A stretch of 59,891 nt of DNA, taken from Clostridium psychrophilum. Its GTDB lineage: Bacteria; Bacillota; Clostridia; Clostridiales; Clostridiaceae. The stretch is taken from NCBI RefSeq assembly GCF_018861705.1, contig NZ_JAHLEC010000009.1, positions 1 to 59,891 on the forward strand. The letters run 5' to 3'. Positions 8,993 through 18,055 of the stretch are shown one piece after another (within the stretch, counting starts at the first letter, position 1; each line of letters begins with the position of its first letter). A program made the translations under genes and the position numbers. The notes under the pieces were generated by a model. The model saw only the letters and a list, made by a program, of their open reading frames with translations. It was not told the DNA's origin and searched no databases.

Positions 8993-10399
8993 CTATTTAA
9001 CCTTCCAAGTAGTGCCTTCCTTAGAATCAAGAAGTTCAATATTCATTGCTATAAATTTATCTCTTATTTCATCTGCTTTTGCCCAATTTTTATTAACTCT
9101 TGCGTCTGCTCTTTCAATTATGAGCTTATTTATAAGATTTTCATCAACATTTGTAGTCGAACTTTTAATTGTCATCAGATCTAATGAGAAAACTTTATCA
9201 AAATCTTCTATAAGTATAGACTTTTCTTTATTATTAAGCTCATTATCTTTTAAAACATCAAAAAGTACTGTAATAGCATTTGCTATGTTTAAATCATCAC
9301 TGATGTATGAAGCAAATTTTCCTTTATATGATCCAATTTTCTCATCACGAGTTACATCATTTTGATTAATAGAAACTAGAACAGCGTCTATTCTTTCCTT
9401 CAATTTTTTATAACCATTTCTAGCATCATTTAAGCTCTCAAAACTAAATACTAATTGTTTTCTATATTTAGATTGAAGACAGAAGTATCTATAATCTAGA
9501 GCACTATAGCCTTCTTCCTCAAGCCTTGATATTGTTAAAAAATTTCCACTTGATTTAGACATTTTACCGTTGTCTAATACTAAAAACTCTCCATGCATCC
9601 AGTATTTCACCCATTTATGTCCTATTGCTCCTTCAGATTGAGCAACTTCATTAGTATGATGTATAGCAATATGATCTATTCCACCACAATGAATGTCTAA
9701 ATATTCACCAATGTACTTAAGTGACATTGCCGAACATTCTAAATGCCAACCGGGGAACCCCTTGCCCCATGGTGAATCCCATTGCATAATTTGGTTAGAA
9801 AACTTAGAGTTTGTAAACCATAATACAAAATCAAGAGGATTCTTTTTATTAGGATCGATTTCTATTCTACTTCCTGCTTCTAATTCATCTATACTAAGAT
9901 GTGCAAGTTTAGTGTAATCTGCAAATTTATCAATTTCAAAGTATACATTTCCATTAGACACATATGTGTACCCTTTTTCTTCCAGTTTTTTTATAAGATC
10001 TATCATATCTTGTATATGATCTGTAGCTCTACATACTATAGTTGGTCTTTTTATATTAAGTTTTTTACAATCTTCAAAAAAAGCATCTTCATAAAATCTA
10101 GCAATTTCCCAAACAGTTTTATGCTCACGTTTTGCACCTAAAGCCATTTTATCTTGACCTTCATCACCATCTGATTGAAGATGTCCTACATCCGTAACAT
10201 TCATTACATGTTTAACTTTATAACCTATATATTCCAAAGATTTTTTAAGTACATCTTCAAAAATATATGTCCTTAGATTACCTATATGTGCATAGTTATA
10301 AACTGTAGGTCCACATGTGTACATGCCCACCTTACCTTCTTTATAAGGTACAAATTCATCTTTATTCCTAGTCATAGTATTATAAACATTAAAACTCAA
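8993..10399 (-). CDS. cysS: Cysteinyl-tRNA synthetase
   Basis: A class I aminoacyl-tRNA synthetase charging tRNA-Cys. The zinc/active-site Cys lies in MYTCGPTVYN, directly followed by the HIGH-type motif AHIGN. KMSKSSGNF is the KMSKS loop, and GWHLECSAMS and HCGGIDHIAIHHTNE are further family blocks. Two starts are possible. GAAGGAG at 10408-10414 leaves TTG 10399 at spacing eight, giving 468 residues beginning MSFNVYNTM; the GTG at 10408 overlaps the ribosome site and is less likely. No T-box is seen upstream, unlike asnS. Confidence 0.96.
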   Translation of the reverse strand: MSFNVYNTMTRNKDEFVPYKEGKVGMYTCGPTVYNYAHIGNLRTYIFEDVLKKSLEYIGYKVKHVMNVTDVGHLQSDGDEGQDKMALGAKREHKTVWEIARFYEDAFFEDCKKLNIKRPTIVCRATDHIQDMIDLIKKLEEKGYTYVSNGNVYFEIDKFADYTKLAHLSIDELEAGSRIEIDPNKKNPLDFVLWFTNSKFSNQIMQWDSPWGKGFPGWHLECSAMSLKYIGEYLDIHCGGIDHIAIHHTNEVAQSEGAIGHKWVKYWMHGEFLVLDNGKMSKSSGNFLTISRLEEEGYSALDYRYFCLQSKYRKQLVFSFESLNDARNGYKKLKERIDAVLVSINQNDVTRDEKIGSYKGKFASYISDDLNIANAITVLFDVLKDNELNNKEKSILIEDFDKVFSLDLMTIKSSTTNVDENLINKLIIERADARVNKNWAKADEIRDKFIAMNIELLDSKEGTTWKVK

Positions 10400-10408
10400 T
10401 ATATTCAC

Positions 10409-10640
10409 TCCTTCTAAAATAGTACAATAGTCTCCACAATTTTTCAGAAACTCTTACTAATTTAATGTATCAATTTAAAAATATAAAAAGCTACACAAAT
10501 GCTGCAGCTTGAACTTAACAGTATATAAACAATATTAATTTTCACAAAAAAATAACATATATATAAATTTTAACATATTAATAGGATAATGCAATAATAT
10601 ATCTTAATAATCTTTTATTTGTTAATCAATTGTAATGTAA
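10409..10640. other. Leader region of cysS, no T-box
   Basis: I searched this stretch on the minus strand for the T-box sequence (GGUGGNACCGCG) and did not find it. A weak stem AAGCT/AGCTT lies near 10488-10511. It should hold the cysS promoter, which I could not place. Confidence 0.4.
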
Positions 10641-10675
10641 AAAAAGGACATATAAAGAAAAATTTATATGCCCCT
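10641..10675 (-). terminator. Terminator of the 43-residue peptide gene
   Basis: On the minus strand GCATATAAAT-loop-TTTATATGTCC is followed by a run of seven T, just after the stop codon at 10681. Confidence 0.8.
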
Positions 10676-10680
10676 CTCCC

Positions 10681-10812
10681 TTATTTTTTGTCAGCAGACT
10701 GCTTTTTGTTTGTAGCATTTTGGTTTTTTGCAGTTTCTCTAGTTATAGGAGTATCATAGTTACTCTTTTCTAATCTGGAGAACTTATCATCAGGCTGGCT
10801 ATCTTTAGGCAT
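10681..10812 (-). CDS. Lys/Asn-rich 43-residue peptide, unknown function
   Basis: A small gene supported by AGGGAGA before its ATG, a stop codon and an immediate terminator. The product begins MPKDSQPDDKFSRLEK, has no hydrophobic segment, and ends in a Lys/Asn/Gln-rich tail. It is charged and probably disordered. Small acid-soluble or stress-type peptides of clostridia look like this, but I do not recognise the family. It lies between cysS and the PAP2 gene on the same strand, with its own unit. Confidence 0.65.
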   Translation of the reverse strand: MPKDSQPDDKFSRLEKSNYDTPITRETAKNQNATNKKQSADKK

Positions 10813-10912
10813 AAAAACATCTCCCTTATTTATATTTACATATATAGGTTTTACTATTTTGCAAAAAAATATTCTGTATCATTTCAATAATAAGACCATT
10901 TTGTAATTTTTT

Positions 10913-11770
10913 TCAATTTTCGATTGTACTACTAACATTAACAAATCTTTTAAATATAATTGGAGCACCCACTGTAATCCACAACCCAATTATAAAGTAT
11001 CTAAATAAGTCTGAAATTATATTAACAGGAAGTATACCTTTTAATACATTTCTTAAAATTATGAGTACGCCTATACCAAACACTAACTTTATAAATTGCT
11101 TTAATTTTGTACCTCTAACATCATACTGCACATATTTTGTTTCTATAATATATCCAACACAAAAACCTAGTACGGTTCCAACTATTGCATAATAACTTTT
11201 ATCCTTAAAAAATATCATTCCAATTAACATAGGTACAATAATTATAAGTAATACCCAAGTTTTTTTAGAAGCATCTGCATAATCGAAAATGTAATTAGAT
11301 ATGAAAGTCCATATAATTGCAATTCCTATTCCACCAATAACATCTATTGGATAATGAAGCCCCAGATATAGCCTAGAATATCCCACTAAAAATATTGCTA
11401 AAATTCCGACAAAATATATCCATTTTTTTCTTACATGAATAATACAAGAAATCCAAAATGTTGCAGATCCTTGTGTATGTCCACTTGGGAAAGATGATCC
11501 TGTTGCCGTCTCTACTCTTAGAGATCTTATACCATTAACCCCTATAGGTCTCGCTGAATTAACTATGTCTTTTAAAGCAACATTTACAATAACACTGGTA
11601 AGTAATGCAAACCCTAATTTATACCCAAATTTTTTATTCACACACCAGAATATTATGGCAGCTGCAAAAATATAAAAGTATTCTTCTCCAGTCATCGTAA
11701 CTAATTGGAAAAATATATCTCCAAAAGGAGATGTCATAGACTGAATATATTTGATGATTTCTATCTGCAT
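10913..11770 (-). CDS. PAP2 superfamily membrane phosphatase
   Basis: A 285-residue lipid phosphatase, expected to dephosphorylate isoprenyl or other lipid phosphates at the outer membrane face. The three-part PAP2 signature is complete: KDIVNSARP (KXXXXXXRP) near 66, SFPSGHTQG (PSGH) near 93, and SRLYLGLHYPIDVIGG (SRXXXXXHXXXD). About seven hydrophobic segments are present. The ribosome site is a homopolymer of ten G, described separately. A role in undecaprenyl recycling is possible but not shown. Confidence 0.92.
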   Translation of the reverse strand: MQIEIIKYIQSMTSPFGDIFFQLVTMTGEEYFYIFAAAIIFWCVNKKFGYKLGFALLTSVIVNVALKDIVNSARPIGVNGIRSLRVETATGSSFPSGHTQGSATFWISCIIHVRKKWIYFVGILAIFLVGYSRLYLGLHYPIDVIGGIGIAIIWTFISNYIFDYADASKKTWVLLIIIVPMLIGMIFFKDKSYYAIVGTVLGFCVGYIIETKYVQYDVRGTKLKQFIKLVFGIGVLIILRNVLKGILPVNIISDLFRYFIIGLWITVGAPIIFKRFVNVSSTIEN

Positions 11771-11774
11771 GTTG

Positions 11775-11784
11775 CCCCCCCCCC
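11775..11784 (-). repeat. G10 tract at the ribosome site of the PAP2 gene
   Basis: On the coding strand ten consecutive G form the only Shine-Dalgarno-like sequence, four bases before the ATG at 11770. Slippage would change the effective spacing and strength of this site. Confidence 0.8.
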
Positions 11785-11889
11785 TTAATTTGCCGCTAAA
11801 CTTAATATTTAAATTATATATGCTAAGTTCTATACTAAACCCTTTTAGTATTCACAATACTAAAAATTTAATTGTTATAAAATCGAAGA

Positions 11890-11924
11890 AAAAAACCAAT
11901 CTAATGAGCAGATTGGTTTTAAAA
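11890..11924. terminator. Terminator of the 108-residue gene
   Basis: AAAACCAATCT and AGATTGGTTTT form a perfect 11-bp stem with A-runs on one side and T-runs on the other. It follows the minus-strand gene ending at 11953. Confidence 0.8.
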
Positions 11925-11952
11925 TATAATTTGTAATTTAAATTCACTTCAT

Positions 11953-12279
11953 TTATTTTACTTCATTTATTTTTGTATTATTAACCTTCTCATATTCAAC
12001 ATCAACAATAACACTATCCTCATAATTAATATCAATGCTATCTGAAGCATCTTTGGCATTGCTAGGTTTATTTTTTTTAACATTATTCCTTGTATTTAGT
12101 TTATATATATGATTCTTAATGCTCTTTACTATTTTGAAACTATACCAAACCAAAACTCCAAAAATTACAACTGGAAACAAGGCTTTACTAACAAGAACAG
12201 CTAAAATAATAAAAGCACCAATATATAGAACTAATTTCAGTAACTTTGAAATTACATTTTTGCCATTTGTATATTCCAT
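11953..12279 (-). CDS. Small membrane protein, unknown function
   Basis: A 108-residue protein with one long hydrophobic region at about 12-48 that could be one kinked or two short membrane helices, then a Lys/Asn-rich stretch (about 52-72) and an acidic tail ending in EVK. No family recognised. It lies downstream of the SDR gene on the same strand but 147 bases away, with its own terminator. Confidence 0.65.
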   Translation of the reverse strand: MEYTNGKNVISKLLKLVLYIGAFIILAVLVSKALFPVVIFGVLVWYSFKIVKSIKNHIYKLNTRNNVKKNKPSNAKDASDSIDINYEDSVIVDVEYEKVNNTKINEVK

Positions 12280-12426
12280 GATAATACTAGCCTTCTTTCA
12301 TTTCATATGATTTATTTACTAAATACTATATTAATTATAACATATAAATAGAACCAAACATTAAATTTTCATTAAGAATGTATTAATAATTCATTAAATT
12401 TTTTCATTGAATTTGTTATAAAACTA

Positions 12427-13167
12427 CTATAACATTCCTCCATCTATTGTTATAACTTGTCCCGTGATATATTTTGAATTTTCACTTGCTAAAAAGGTTA
12501 CAAGCATACCTACATCACTCACTTCTCCAAATTTCATCATAGGTATTTCGTCAATTAAGGATTTACGTTCATCACTGCTTAACCAACCATTCATTTCTGT
12601 ATCTATAACCCCAGGTGCTATCGCATTAACCCTAATGTTCGAAGGAGCAAGTTCCTTAGCTAGTGCCTTTGTAAAAGAATTAATTGCTCCTTTGGATGCC
12701 GAATAAATTACTTCGCAAGAAGCACCTACCGCTCCCCACATTGAGGATATATTTATTATGCTCCCACTCTTTTGTTTTATCATCTGCCTAACCACACTAT
12801 GAGAACAATTAATAGTTCCTTTAAGATTAACATCTAAAATATTATTCCATTCCGCAGGTGTTGCATCCATAAATAATCCTATCTTAGAAATTCCTGCGTT
12901 ATTTATTAAAATATCTACCTTTCCTAATTTATCAACAGTAGTTTTTATCATCTGCTTTGAAAACTCATAATCACTTACGTCACCTTTAATTTTCAGGGCA
13001 TAAGCTCCAATCTTTTTAATTTCCTGATATGTTTTTTCCGCTTCTTCATCGTTGCTTCTATAATTTATAACAACACAAGCACCAGCTTTAGCAAGTTGTA
13101 TAGCAATACCTTTTCCGATTCCTCTAGATGCTCCTGTAACTATAGCTACCTTACCTTCCAAACTCAT
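12427..13167 (-). CDS. SDR family oxidoreductase, FabG-like
   Basis: A 246-residue classical short-chain dehydrogenase. It has the cofactor loop TGASRGIGKG at 11-20 (NADP-favouring Arg), NNAG near 88, a catalytic Ser in NISS and YSASKGA (catalytic Tyr and Lys) near 153, and the terminal YITGQVITIDGGM. This is the 3-oxoacyl-ACP reductase pattern. But it is not among fatty acid synthesis genes, so it may reduce another 3-keto substrate. AGGGGCGA precedes the ATG. Divergent from transketolase. Confidence 0.85.
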   Translation of the reverse strand: MSLEGKVAIVTGASRGIGKGIAIQLAKAGACVVINYRSNDEEAEKTYQEIKKIGAYALKIKGDVSDYEFSKQMIKTTVDKLGKVDILINNAGISKIGLFMDATPAEWNNILDVNLKGTINCSHSVVRQMIKQKSGSIINISSMWGAVGASCEVIYSASKGAINSFTKALAKELAPSNIRVNAIAPGVIDTEMNGWLSSDERKSLIDEIPMMKFGEVSDVGMLVTFLASENSKYITGQVITIDGGML

Positions 13168-13679
13168 AATTATCGCCCCTAACTTAGATTCTTTTATTTA
13201 TAATTTATATAATATTAAAATTATTATATCTAATTACATAGTAACATTTAATAAATACAATTGGATGGAAAAAGATATAGATATTACAAAAGATTTTTGA
13301 TTGCAAATGTTTACCCATGGACTTTAATATCTCTATTTTTACCATAGCAACCTTTGCTTTGCTACTTGTTAAATATTACTTAACCATTAAATTATAAGAT
13401 TAATGACATATCATAACAAAATTAATTATTTTAAATGCAACTAACTAGAAGCACTTTGTTGTATTCCCTTCAAATATAAGCATATTTATGATAAAATGTA
13501 TATGTATATAATTGAAACGTTTAAATAACTATAATAATATGAAACTAGAACTATTAACTTAATTATTATAAATAAAATGATATATTCTTGCAATATAGAG
13601 AATAATCTTCTATTTTTTAATATAAAACATCATCTGCTTGAATAACATAGAAATTAGAAAACATGAGGAGGAAATTATA
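13168..13679. other. Divergent promoter region, SDR gene and transketolase
   Basis: About 510 AT-rich bases. A small stem AGCAA/TTGCT occurs near 13345-13365 and a palindrome AAACGTTT near 13517. The GAGGAGG at 13665-13671 sets the transketolase start. I see no RNA gene or open frame with a ribosome site. Confidence 0.4.
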
Positions 13680-15671
13680 TTGAGTAATATTGAACAACTA
13701 ACAGTAGATACTATAAGAATTTTATCAGCTGAAGCAATACAAAAAGCAAATTCGGGTCATCCAGGTCTTCCACTTGGAGTTGCACCAATGGCATATACAT
13801 TATGGTCAAAACATATGAAACATAATCCTGCCAATTCAAAATGGCAAGATAGAGATAGGTTTGTATTATCTGCTGGCCACGGATCAATGCTTGAATATTC
13901 ATTACTTAGTCTCTTTGGATATGGTCTAACTATTGAAGATTTAAAGCAATTTAGACAATATGGAAGTTTAACACCTGGTCATCCAGAATATGGTCATACT
14001 AATGGTGTTGAAATTACCACTGGACCACTTGGACAAGGAATTGCTAATGCAGTAGGTATGGCCATTGCCGAAAGTCATCTTGCATCAAAATTCAATACCA
14101 AAAAATACGCCATTGTAGATCATTATACTTTTGCTATATGTGGTGATGGAGATAATATGGAAGGTATATCTAGTGAGGCAGCATCACTCGCAGGTACCCT
14201 AGGCCTATCTAAGCTTATATTAATGTATGATTCTAATAGTATATCAATAGAAGGATCTACAAATATTGCTTTCAGAGAAGATGTAGGCAAAAGATTTGAA
14301 GCCTATGGATGGCAAGTATTAAACGTAGAAGATGGTAACGATATGGATGCAATAGGTAAAGCTATTGAAACTGCAAAACTTGAAACATCTAAACCAACTT
14401 TTATTAAAATAAAAACTATTATTGGATTTGGATGTGCTAAAAAACAAGGAACATCATCAGCACATGGTGAACCCCTTGGCGAAGATAATATAACTGAAAT
14501 GAAAAAATGTATGGGATGGGACCTAGCTCCTTTTACAGTTCCAACTGAAGTTACTAAAAACATGGAAACTATAAAATTAGAACTAGCTAAAAAAGAAGAA
14601 ACTTGGAATAATCTTTATGCTCAGTATAGCAAAGAAAATCCTGAACTTGCTAAAGAATATGAGTCATGGCAAAGTGGTGAACTTCCTGTTGATTTACTTA
14701 AGGTTAAAGAATTATGGAAGTTTGAAGGCAAAGCTGCAACAAGAGCTTCATCAGGTAAAGTTATAAATATATTGGCAAAATATATACCAAACTTTATAGG
14801 TGGTTCAGCAGATCTTGCTCCTTCTAACAAAACACATATGAATGACATGGGTGATTTTTCAGTCGATGATAGAAGTGGTTCTAACCTTCATTTCGGAGTA
14901 CGTGAACATGCAATGGCAGCTATTGCTAATGGCATTTATGTACATGGTGGTCTTAAACCATTTGTTTCAACTTTCTTTGTATTTAGTGATTATATGAAGG
15001 GTGCTATGAGATTATCTGCACTTATGGGTCTTCCAGTAACATATGTATTAACCCATGATAGTATAGCAGTTGGTGAAGATGGTCCAACTCATGAACCAAT
15101 TGAGCAACTTGCAGCTTTAAGATCTCTACCTAACTTTAATGTATTTAGACCAGCTGATGCTAGAGAAACAGCTGTTGGTTGGTACTGTGCAATCACTTCA
15201 AAGACAACTCCTACTGCATTAGTACTAACTAGGCAGAATCTTCCTTTGTATGATGAAACATCAATTGAAGCTTTAAAGGGTGCTTATGTATTAAAGACTT
15301 ATGAGGCAAAAGGTCAAAATCCAGATATTATCCTAATGGCTTCTGGCTCAGAAGTAGAATTTATTTATGAAGGCGCTAAGATATTAAATGCTCAAGGCAT
15401 TAAAGCTAGAATAGTAAGTATGCCTTGTTTAGACTTATTTGACGCACAAACTAAAGAATATAAAGAATCAATATTGCCATCAGCTGTAAGAACTCGTTTG
15501 GCAATTGAAGCAGCATCTTCCTTCGGTTGGGGAAAATATGTTGGAATAGACGGTGACGTCATCTCAATTGATAGATTTGGAGCTTCAGGTAAAGCAGAAG
15601 TATTATATAAGGCATTTGGATTTACAACAGAAAATGTTGTTGTTAAAGCACTTAAATTACTGGGTAAATAA
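13680..15671 (+). CDS. tkt: Transketolase
   Basis: Transfers two-carbon ketol units in the non-oxidative pentose phosphate pathway, using thiamine diphosphate. It has NSGHPGLPLG near 27, the diphosphate-binding GDGDNMEGISSE, SAHGEPLG, and GVREHAMAAIANG with the catalytic Glu. GAGGAGG at 13665-13671 lies eight bases before TTG 13680, so I start there (663 residues, the normal family length) and not at the upstream TTG 13638. It is full-length, not the split clostridial form. Monocistronic, with a very strong terminator. Confidence 0.96.
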   Translation: MSNIEQLTVDTIRILSAEAIQKANSGHPGLPLGVAPMAYTLWSKHMKHNPANSKWQDRDRFVLSAGHGSMLEYSLLSLFGYGLTIEDLKQFRQYGSLTPGHPEYGHTNGVEITTGPLGQGIANAVGMAIAESHLASKFNTKKYAIVDHYTFAICGDGDNMEGISSEAASLAGTLGLSKLILMYDSNSISIEGSTNIAFREDVGKRFEAYGWQVLNVEDGNDMDAIGKAIETAKLETSKPTFIKIKTIIGFGCAKKQGTSSAHGEPLGEDNITEMKKCMGWDLAPFTVPTEVTKNMETIKLELAKKEETWNNLYAQYSKENPELAKEYESWQSGELPVDLLKVKELWKFEGKAATRASSGKVINILAKYIPNFIGGSADLAPSNKTHMNDMGDFSVDDRSGSNLHFGVREHAMAAIANGIYVHGGLKPFVSTFFVFSDYMKGAMRLSALMGLPVTYVLTHDSIAVGEDGPTHEPIEQLAALRSLPNFNVFRPADARETAVGWYCAITSKTTPTALVLTRQNLPLYDETSIEALKGAYVLKTYEAKGQNPDIILMASGSEVEFIYEGAKILNAQGIKARIVSMPCLDLFDAQTKEYKESILPSAVRTRLAIEAASSFGWGKYVGIDGDVISIDRFGASGKAEVLYKAFGFTTENVVVKALKLLGK

Positions 15672-15695
15672 TTAAATCAAATAGTACTTTTTATA

Positions 15696-15740
15696 AAGAA
15701 AGACCATCTAATAGAATTCTATTAGATGGTCTTTCTTTTA
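15696..15740 (+). terminator. Transketolase terminator
   Basis: A near-perfect 20-bp stem, GAAAGACCATCTAATAG with CTATTAGATGGTCTTTC, followed by T-rich DNA. It is one of two hairpins standing back to back between convergent genes. Confidence 0.9.
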
Positions 15741-15748
15741 TAAATTAA

Positions 15749-15781
15749 AATAAAAGATACAGGAATCCTGTATCTTTTATT
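15749..15781 (-). terminator. Terminator of the hexitol PTS operon
   Basis: ATAAAAGATACAGG and CCTGTATCTTTTAT form a perfect 14-bp stem with no loop bases to spare, 20 bases after the dehydrogenase stop codon on the minus strand. Confidence 0.85.
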
Positions 15782-15801
15782 ATCTTTGCATTTTTATTGT
15801 T

Positions 15802-17064
15802 TTATTGAGCTTTCCAATTTTCTAATAAGTATTTTTCAGCTTCGTAACACCAAAGACCCTTATTCTTTTTAGTAATTTCATCTAATTTTTTAAATCTTGG
15901 ATCTTTTTTACCTTTCTCTTCAAATTCATCAATTGCAGTAATATCCATAAATATATTTGTATATATTAATTTTTTACCTGCTGGCACTTCTGTTAATCTA
16001 ATAGTAGCATCAGCTGCACTATCAAGTCCTCCAATATGAGTAACCATAACTGCTGGGTTTATAAGATTCTTTTCTGTCATTCTTAACGATTCAATCATAT
16101 CATTTGTGTTTCCACCTGTTGTACCAATAGTATGCGTTGATTGATAATGAACATTATAAAAATTAAATGTAGCTGAAAACTGCTTATCAGTAGGACCTGC
16201 AAAGAAGTTTAAGCAACCATCTCTTCCTAATATTTTATCTCCTTGCTCAACTACTTGTTTAACTGGGGAATATACATATACATCATCAAAACCTGTTCCG
16301 TCTGTTAAATTTCTTAAATAAGCAGGAACATCTTCTATATCTTTTGTATTTACAAATATTAGTTTTATTCCAGCTTCCTTTGCATCATCACTAGTAAATA
16401 TTGTTCTTGCTCTATCTATTCTATCTTGATTTATATCCGTTACAACAATTAATCCTGGCTTTCTATCACAGTGCATAGCATAATCAAGTGCCCCAAGTCC
16501 CATAGGACCAGCAGCTGCAAGCATTGCAAGTTTGCCTCCTTCAACAATTCCCATCTTATGTTCATAACTACCCATTACAGTATGGAAACTGGCATGAAAT
16601 CCACCAATATTACATGACATTGGCTCTGCGAGTGATGCCTCATAATATGCTTTTCCTTCATATTTTAATAAACATCCAAGTTCCATTACTTCATGAGGAA
16701 CAATTACATAAGTTGCATCTCCACCACAATATCTATAAGAATATCCAGGAGAATCCATACTTCCTTTGTAGTTTAATGCTGGCTGTAAAGAAAACTTGTC
16801 TCCTACATTAAATTCATTTTTCCAAGTAGATCCTACTTGAACTATATCTCCTGCCATTTCATGCCCTACAATTACAGGATTAACTGCTATATCGCTAGGT
16901 ACTCTCTTATGATCGCTGCCTAATATAGCTGCTTTATAAGTAGACATGCATATACTGTCTGATACTACTTTTACTAATATCTCATCTTTTTTTATTTCTG
17001 GGAGCTCAAATTCTTCCATCCTTAAATCTTTTTTACCATATAATCTTACTGCTCTTGTTTTCAT
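15802..17064 (-). CDS. Zinc-binding MDR dehydrogenase, L-sorbose-1-phosphate reductase-like
   Basis: A 420-residue medium-chain dehydrogenase. It has a catalytic zinc Cys in DSICMSTYK near 38 and GHEMAGD near 70, and a Rossmann region around AAAGPMGLGALDYA near 190. Length and N-terminus (RAVRLYGKKDLRMEEFELP) resemble SorE, which interconverts L-sorbose 1-phosphate and glucitol 6-phosphate. It is the last gene of the mtl operon, 22 bases after the kinase remnant, and stands where mtlD would be expected. I infer that it oxidises the sugar-alcohol phosphate made by MtlA. The exact substrate is open. Confidence 0.8.
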   Translation of the reverse strand: MKTRAVRLYGKKDLRMEEFELPEIKKDEILVKVVSDSICMSTYKAAILGSDHKRVPSDIAVNPVIVGHEMAGDIVQVGSTWKNEFNVGDKFSLQPALNYKGSMDSPGYSYRYCGGDATYVIVPHEVMELGCLLKYEGKAYYEASLAEPMSCNIGGFHASFHTVMGSYEHKMGIVEGGKLAMLAAAGPMGLGALDYAMHCDRKPGLIVVTDINQDRIDRARTIFTSDDAKEAGIKLIFVNTKDIEDVPAYLRNLTDGTGFDDVYVYSPVKQVVEQGDKILGRDGCLNFFAGPTDKQFSATFNFYNVHYQSTHTIGTTGGNTNDMIESLRMTEKNLINPAVMVTHIGGLDSAADATIRLTEVPAGKKLIYTNIFMDITAIDEFEEKGKKDPRFKKLDEITKKNKGLWCYEAEKYLLENWKAQ

Positions 17065-17086
17065 ATAATTACCACCTTTTTATTTT

Positions 17087-18016
17087 TTATACATATTCAT
17101 ATTTTACTTGTTTTTCGAGTTCTATAATTGTTTTAATGTCACTGGCTTTTGTACCTGAAGTCATTACATTAGCTGCGCCAGTTGCTACAGCTAATTTTAC
17201 AGTTTCTTCAAATCTAAGGCCTCTCGTTAGTGCATATGCAAGGGCTGCGACCATAGAATCGCCAGCTCCCACCGTGCTTTTTACATTCACTTTAAGACCA
17301 TGTGCATATATTGAGCTCTTCTTTGTTACAAAAAGTGCTCCCTCACTGCCCAAAGAAACAGCTACTATAGTGATACCATAATCCAATAAACTTTTTGCTA
17401 CTTCTACAGTTTCAGGTATTCCATTTATTTTTTTATTAAACATACCCTCAAGCTCATCTATATTAGGTTTTATAAGATAAGGTCCTGATAAAATTCCTAA
17501 CTTAAGCAATTCACCATCTGCATCTAATATAGTTTTGGCACCTTTTTCTTTTGCCTTAGCAATTCAATTGCCATAAATTTTTTTATCTACGTTGCTAGGG
17601 ACGCTTCCTGACAAAATGATAATATCTTTACTATTTATATTCTTAAATATTTTATCACTTAATTCATTTAAAGTCTCTAAACTCGCCTCTGGTCCAGCTT
17701 CATTTATATCTGTATTAGTATGACTGATAGGATCAACAACTTTTATATTTGTTCTTGTTTCCCCATCTGTAAATATAAAGTCATTCATGATTTTTATATC
17801 ATCTAAATATTCTTTTATAAACTGCCCTGACTTCCCAGAAAGTATTCCCATTGCACGACTTTCACCGCCCAAATTTTTTATTACTTTCGATACATTAATT
17901 CCTTTACCACCAGCATCAAGTATTACAGACGTCACCCTATTAACATTTCCTACATTAAAATTGTTTATTTCAATAGTCTTATCGACCGCTGGATTTAGCG
18001 TTATTGTTGTAATCAT
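17087..18016 (-). pseudogene. 1-phosphofructokinase-like PfkB kinase with in-frame TGA
   Basis: Translation in one frame gives a complete PfkB-family sugar-phosphate kinase of about 309 codons, interrupted only by TGA at 17564-17566 (codon 151). Before it lie NPAVDKT and GGKGINVSKVIKNLGG; after it lie ILDADGE, KPNIDELEG and the ATP/catalytic motif GAGDSMVAALAYAL. The family is FruK/LacC (fructose 1-phosphate or tagatose 6-phosphate kinase). No frameshift is needed, so a single base change explains it. No internal start with a ribosome site is seen, so the C-terminal half, with the catalytic Asp, should not be made. ATG 18016 is chosen after AGAGGTG. Readthrough, or a base-call error, are alternatives. 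Confidence 0.85.
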
Positions 18017-18055
18017 GTTTTTCACCTCTTTATAATTGACATTTAATTTTTTTCT

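Noticed and set aside
8993-10680. T-box leader for cysS
   Set aside because: Looked for the GGUGGNACCGCG motif and terminator on the minus strand; neither is present.
11890-11924. Riboswitch-like element near the PAP2 gene
   Set aside because: Only a simple stem with T-run is present, fitting a terminator.
13517-13530. Catabolite-response element (cre) near transketolase
   Set aside because: AAACGTTT is palindromic, but the WTGNAANCGNWNNCW consensus does not align over it.
17087-17509. Separate second kinase gene for the C-terminal half of the fruK-like frame
   Set aside because: Its only start is a TTG with no ribosome site, it lies in the same frame as the N-terminal half, and it lacks a full fold. 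One broken gene explains both parts.
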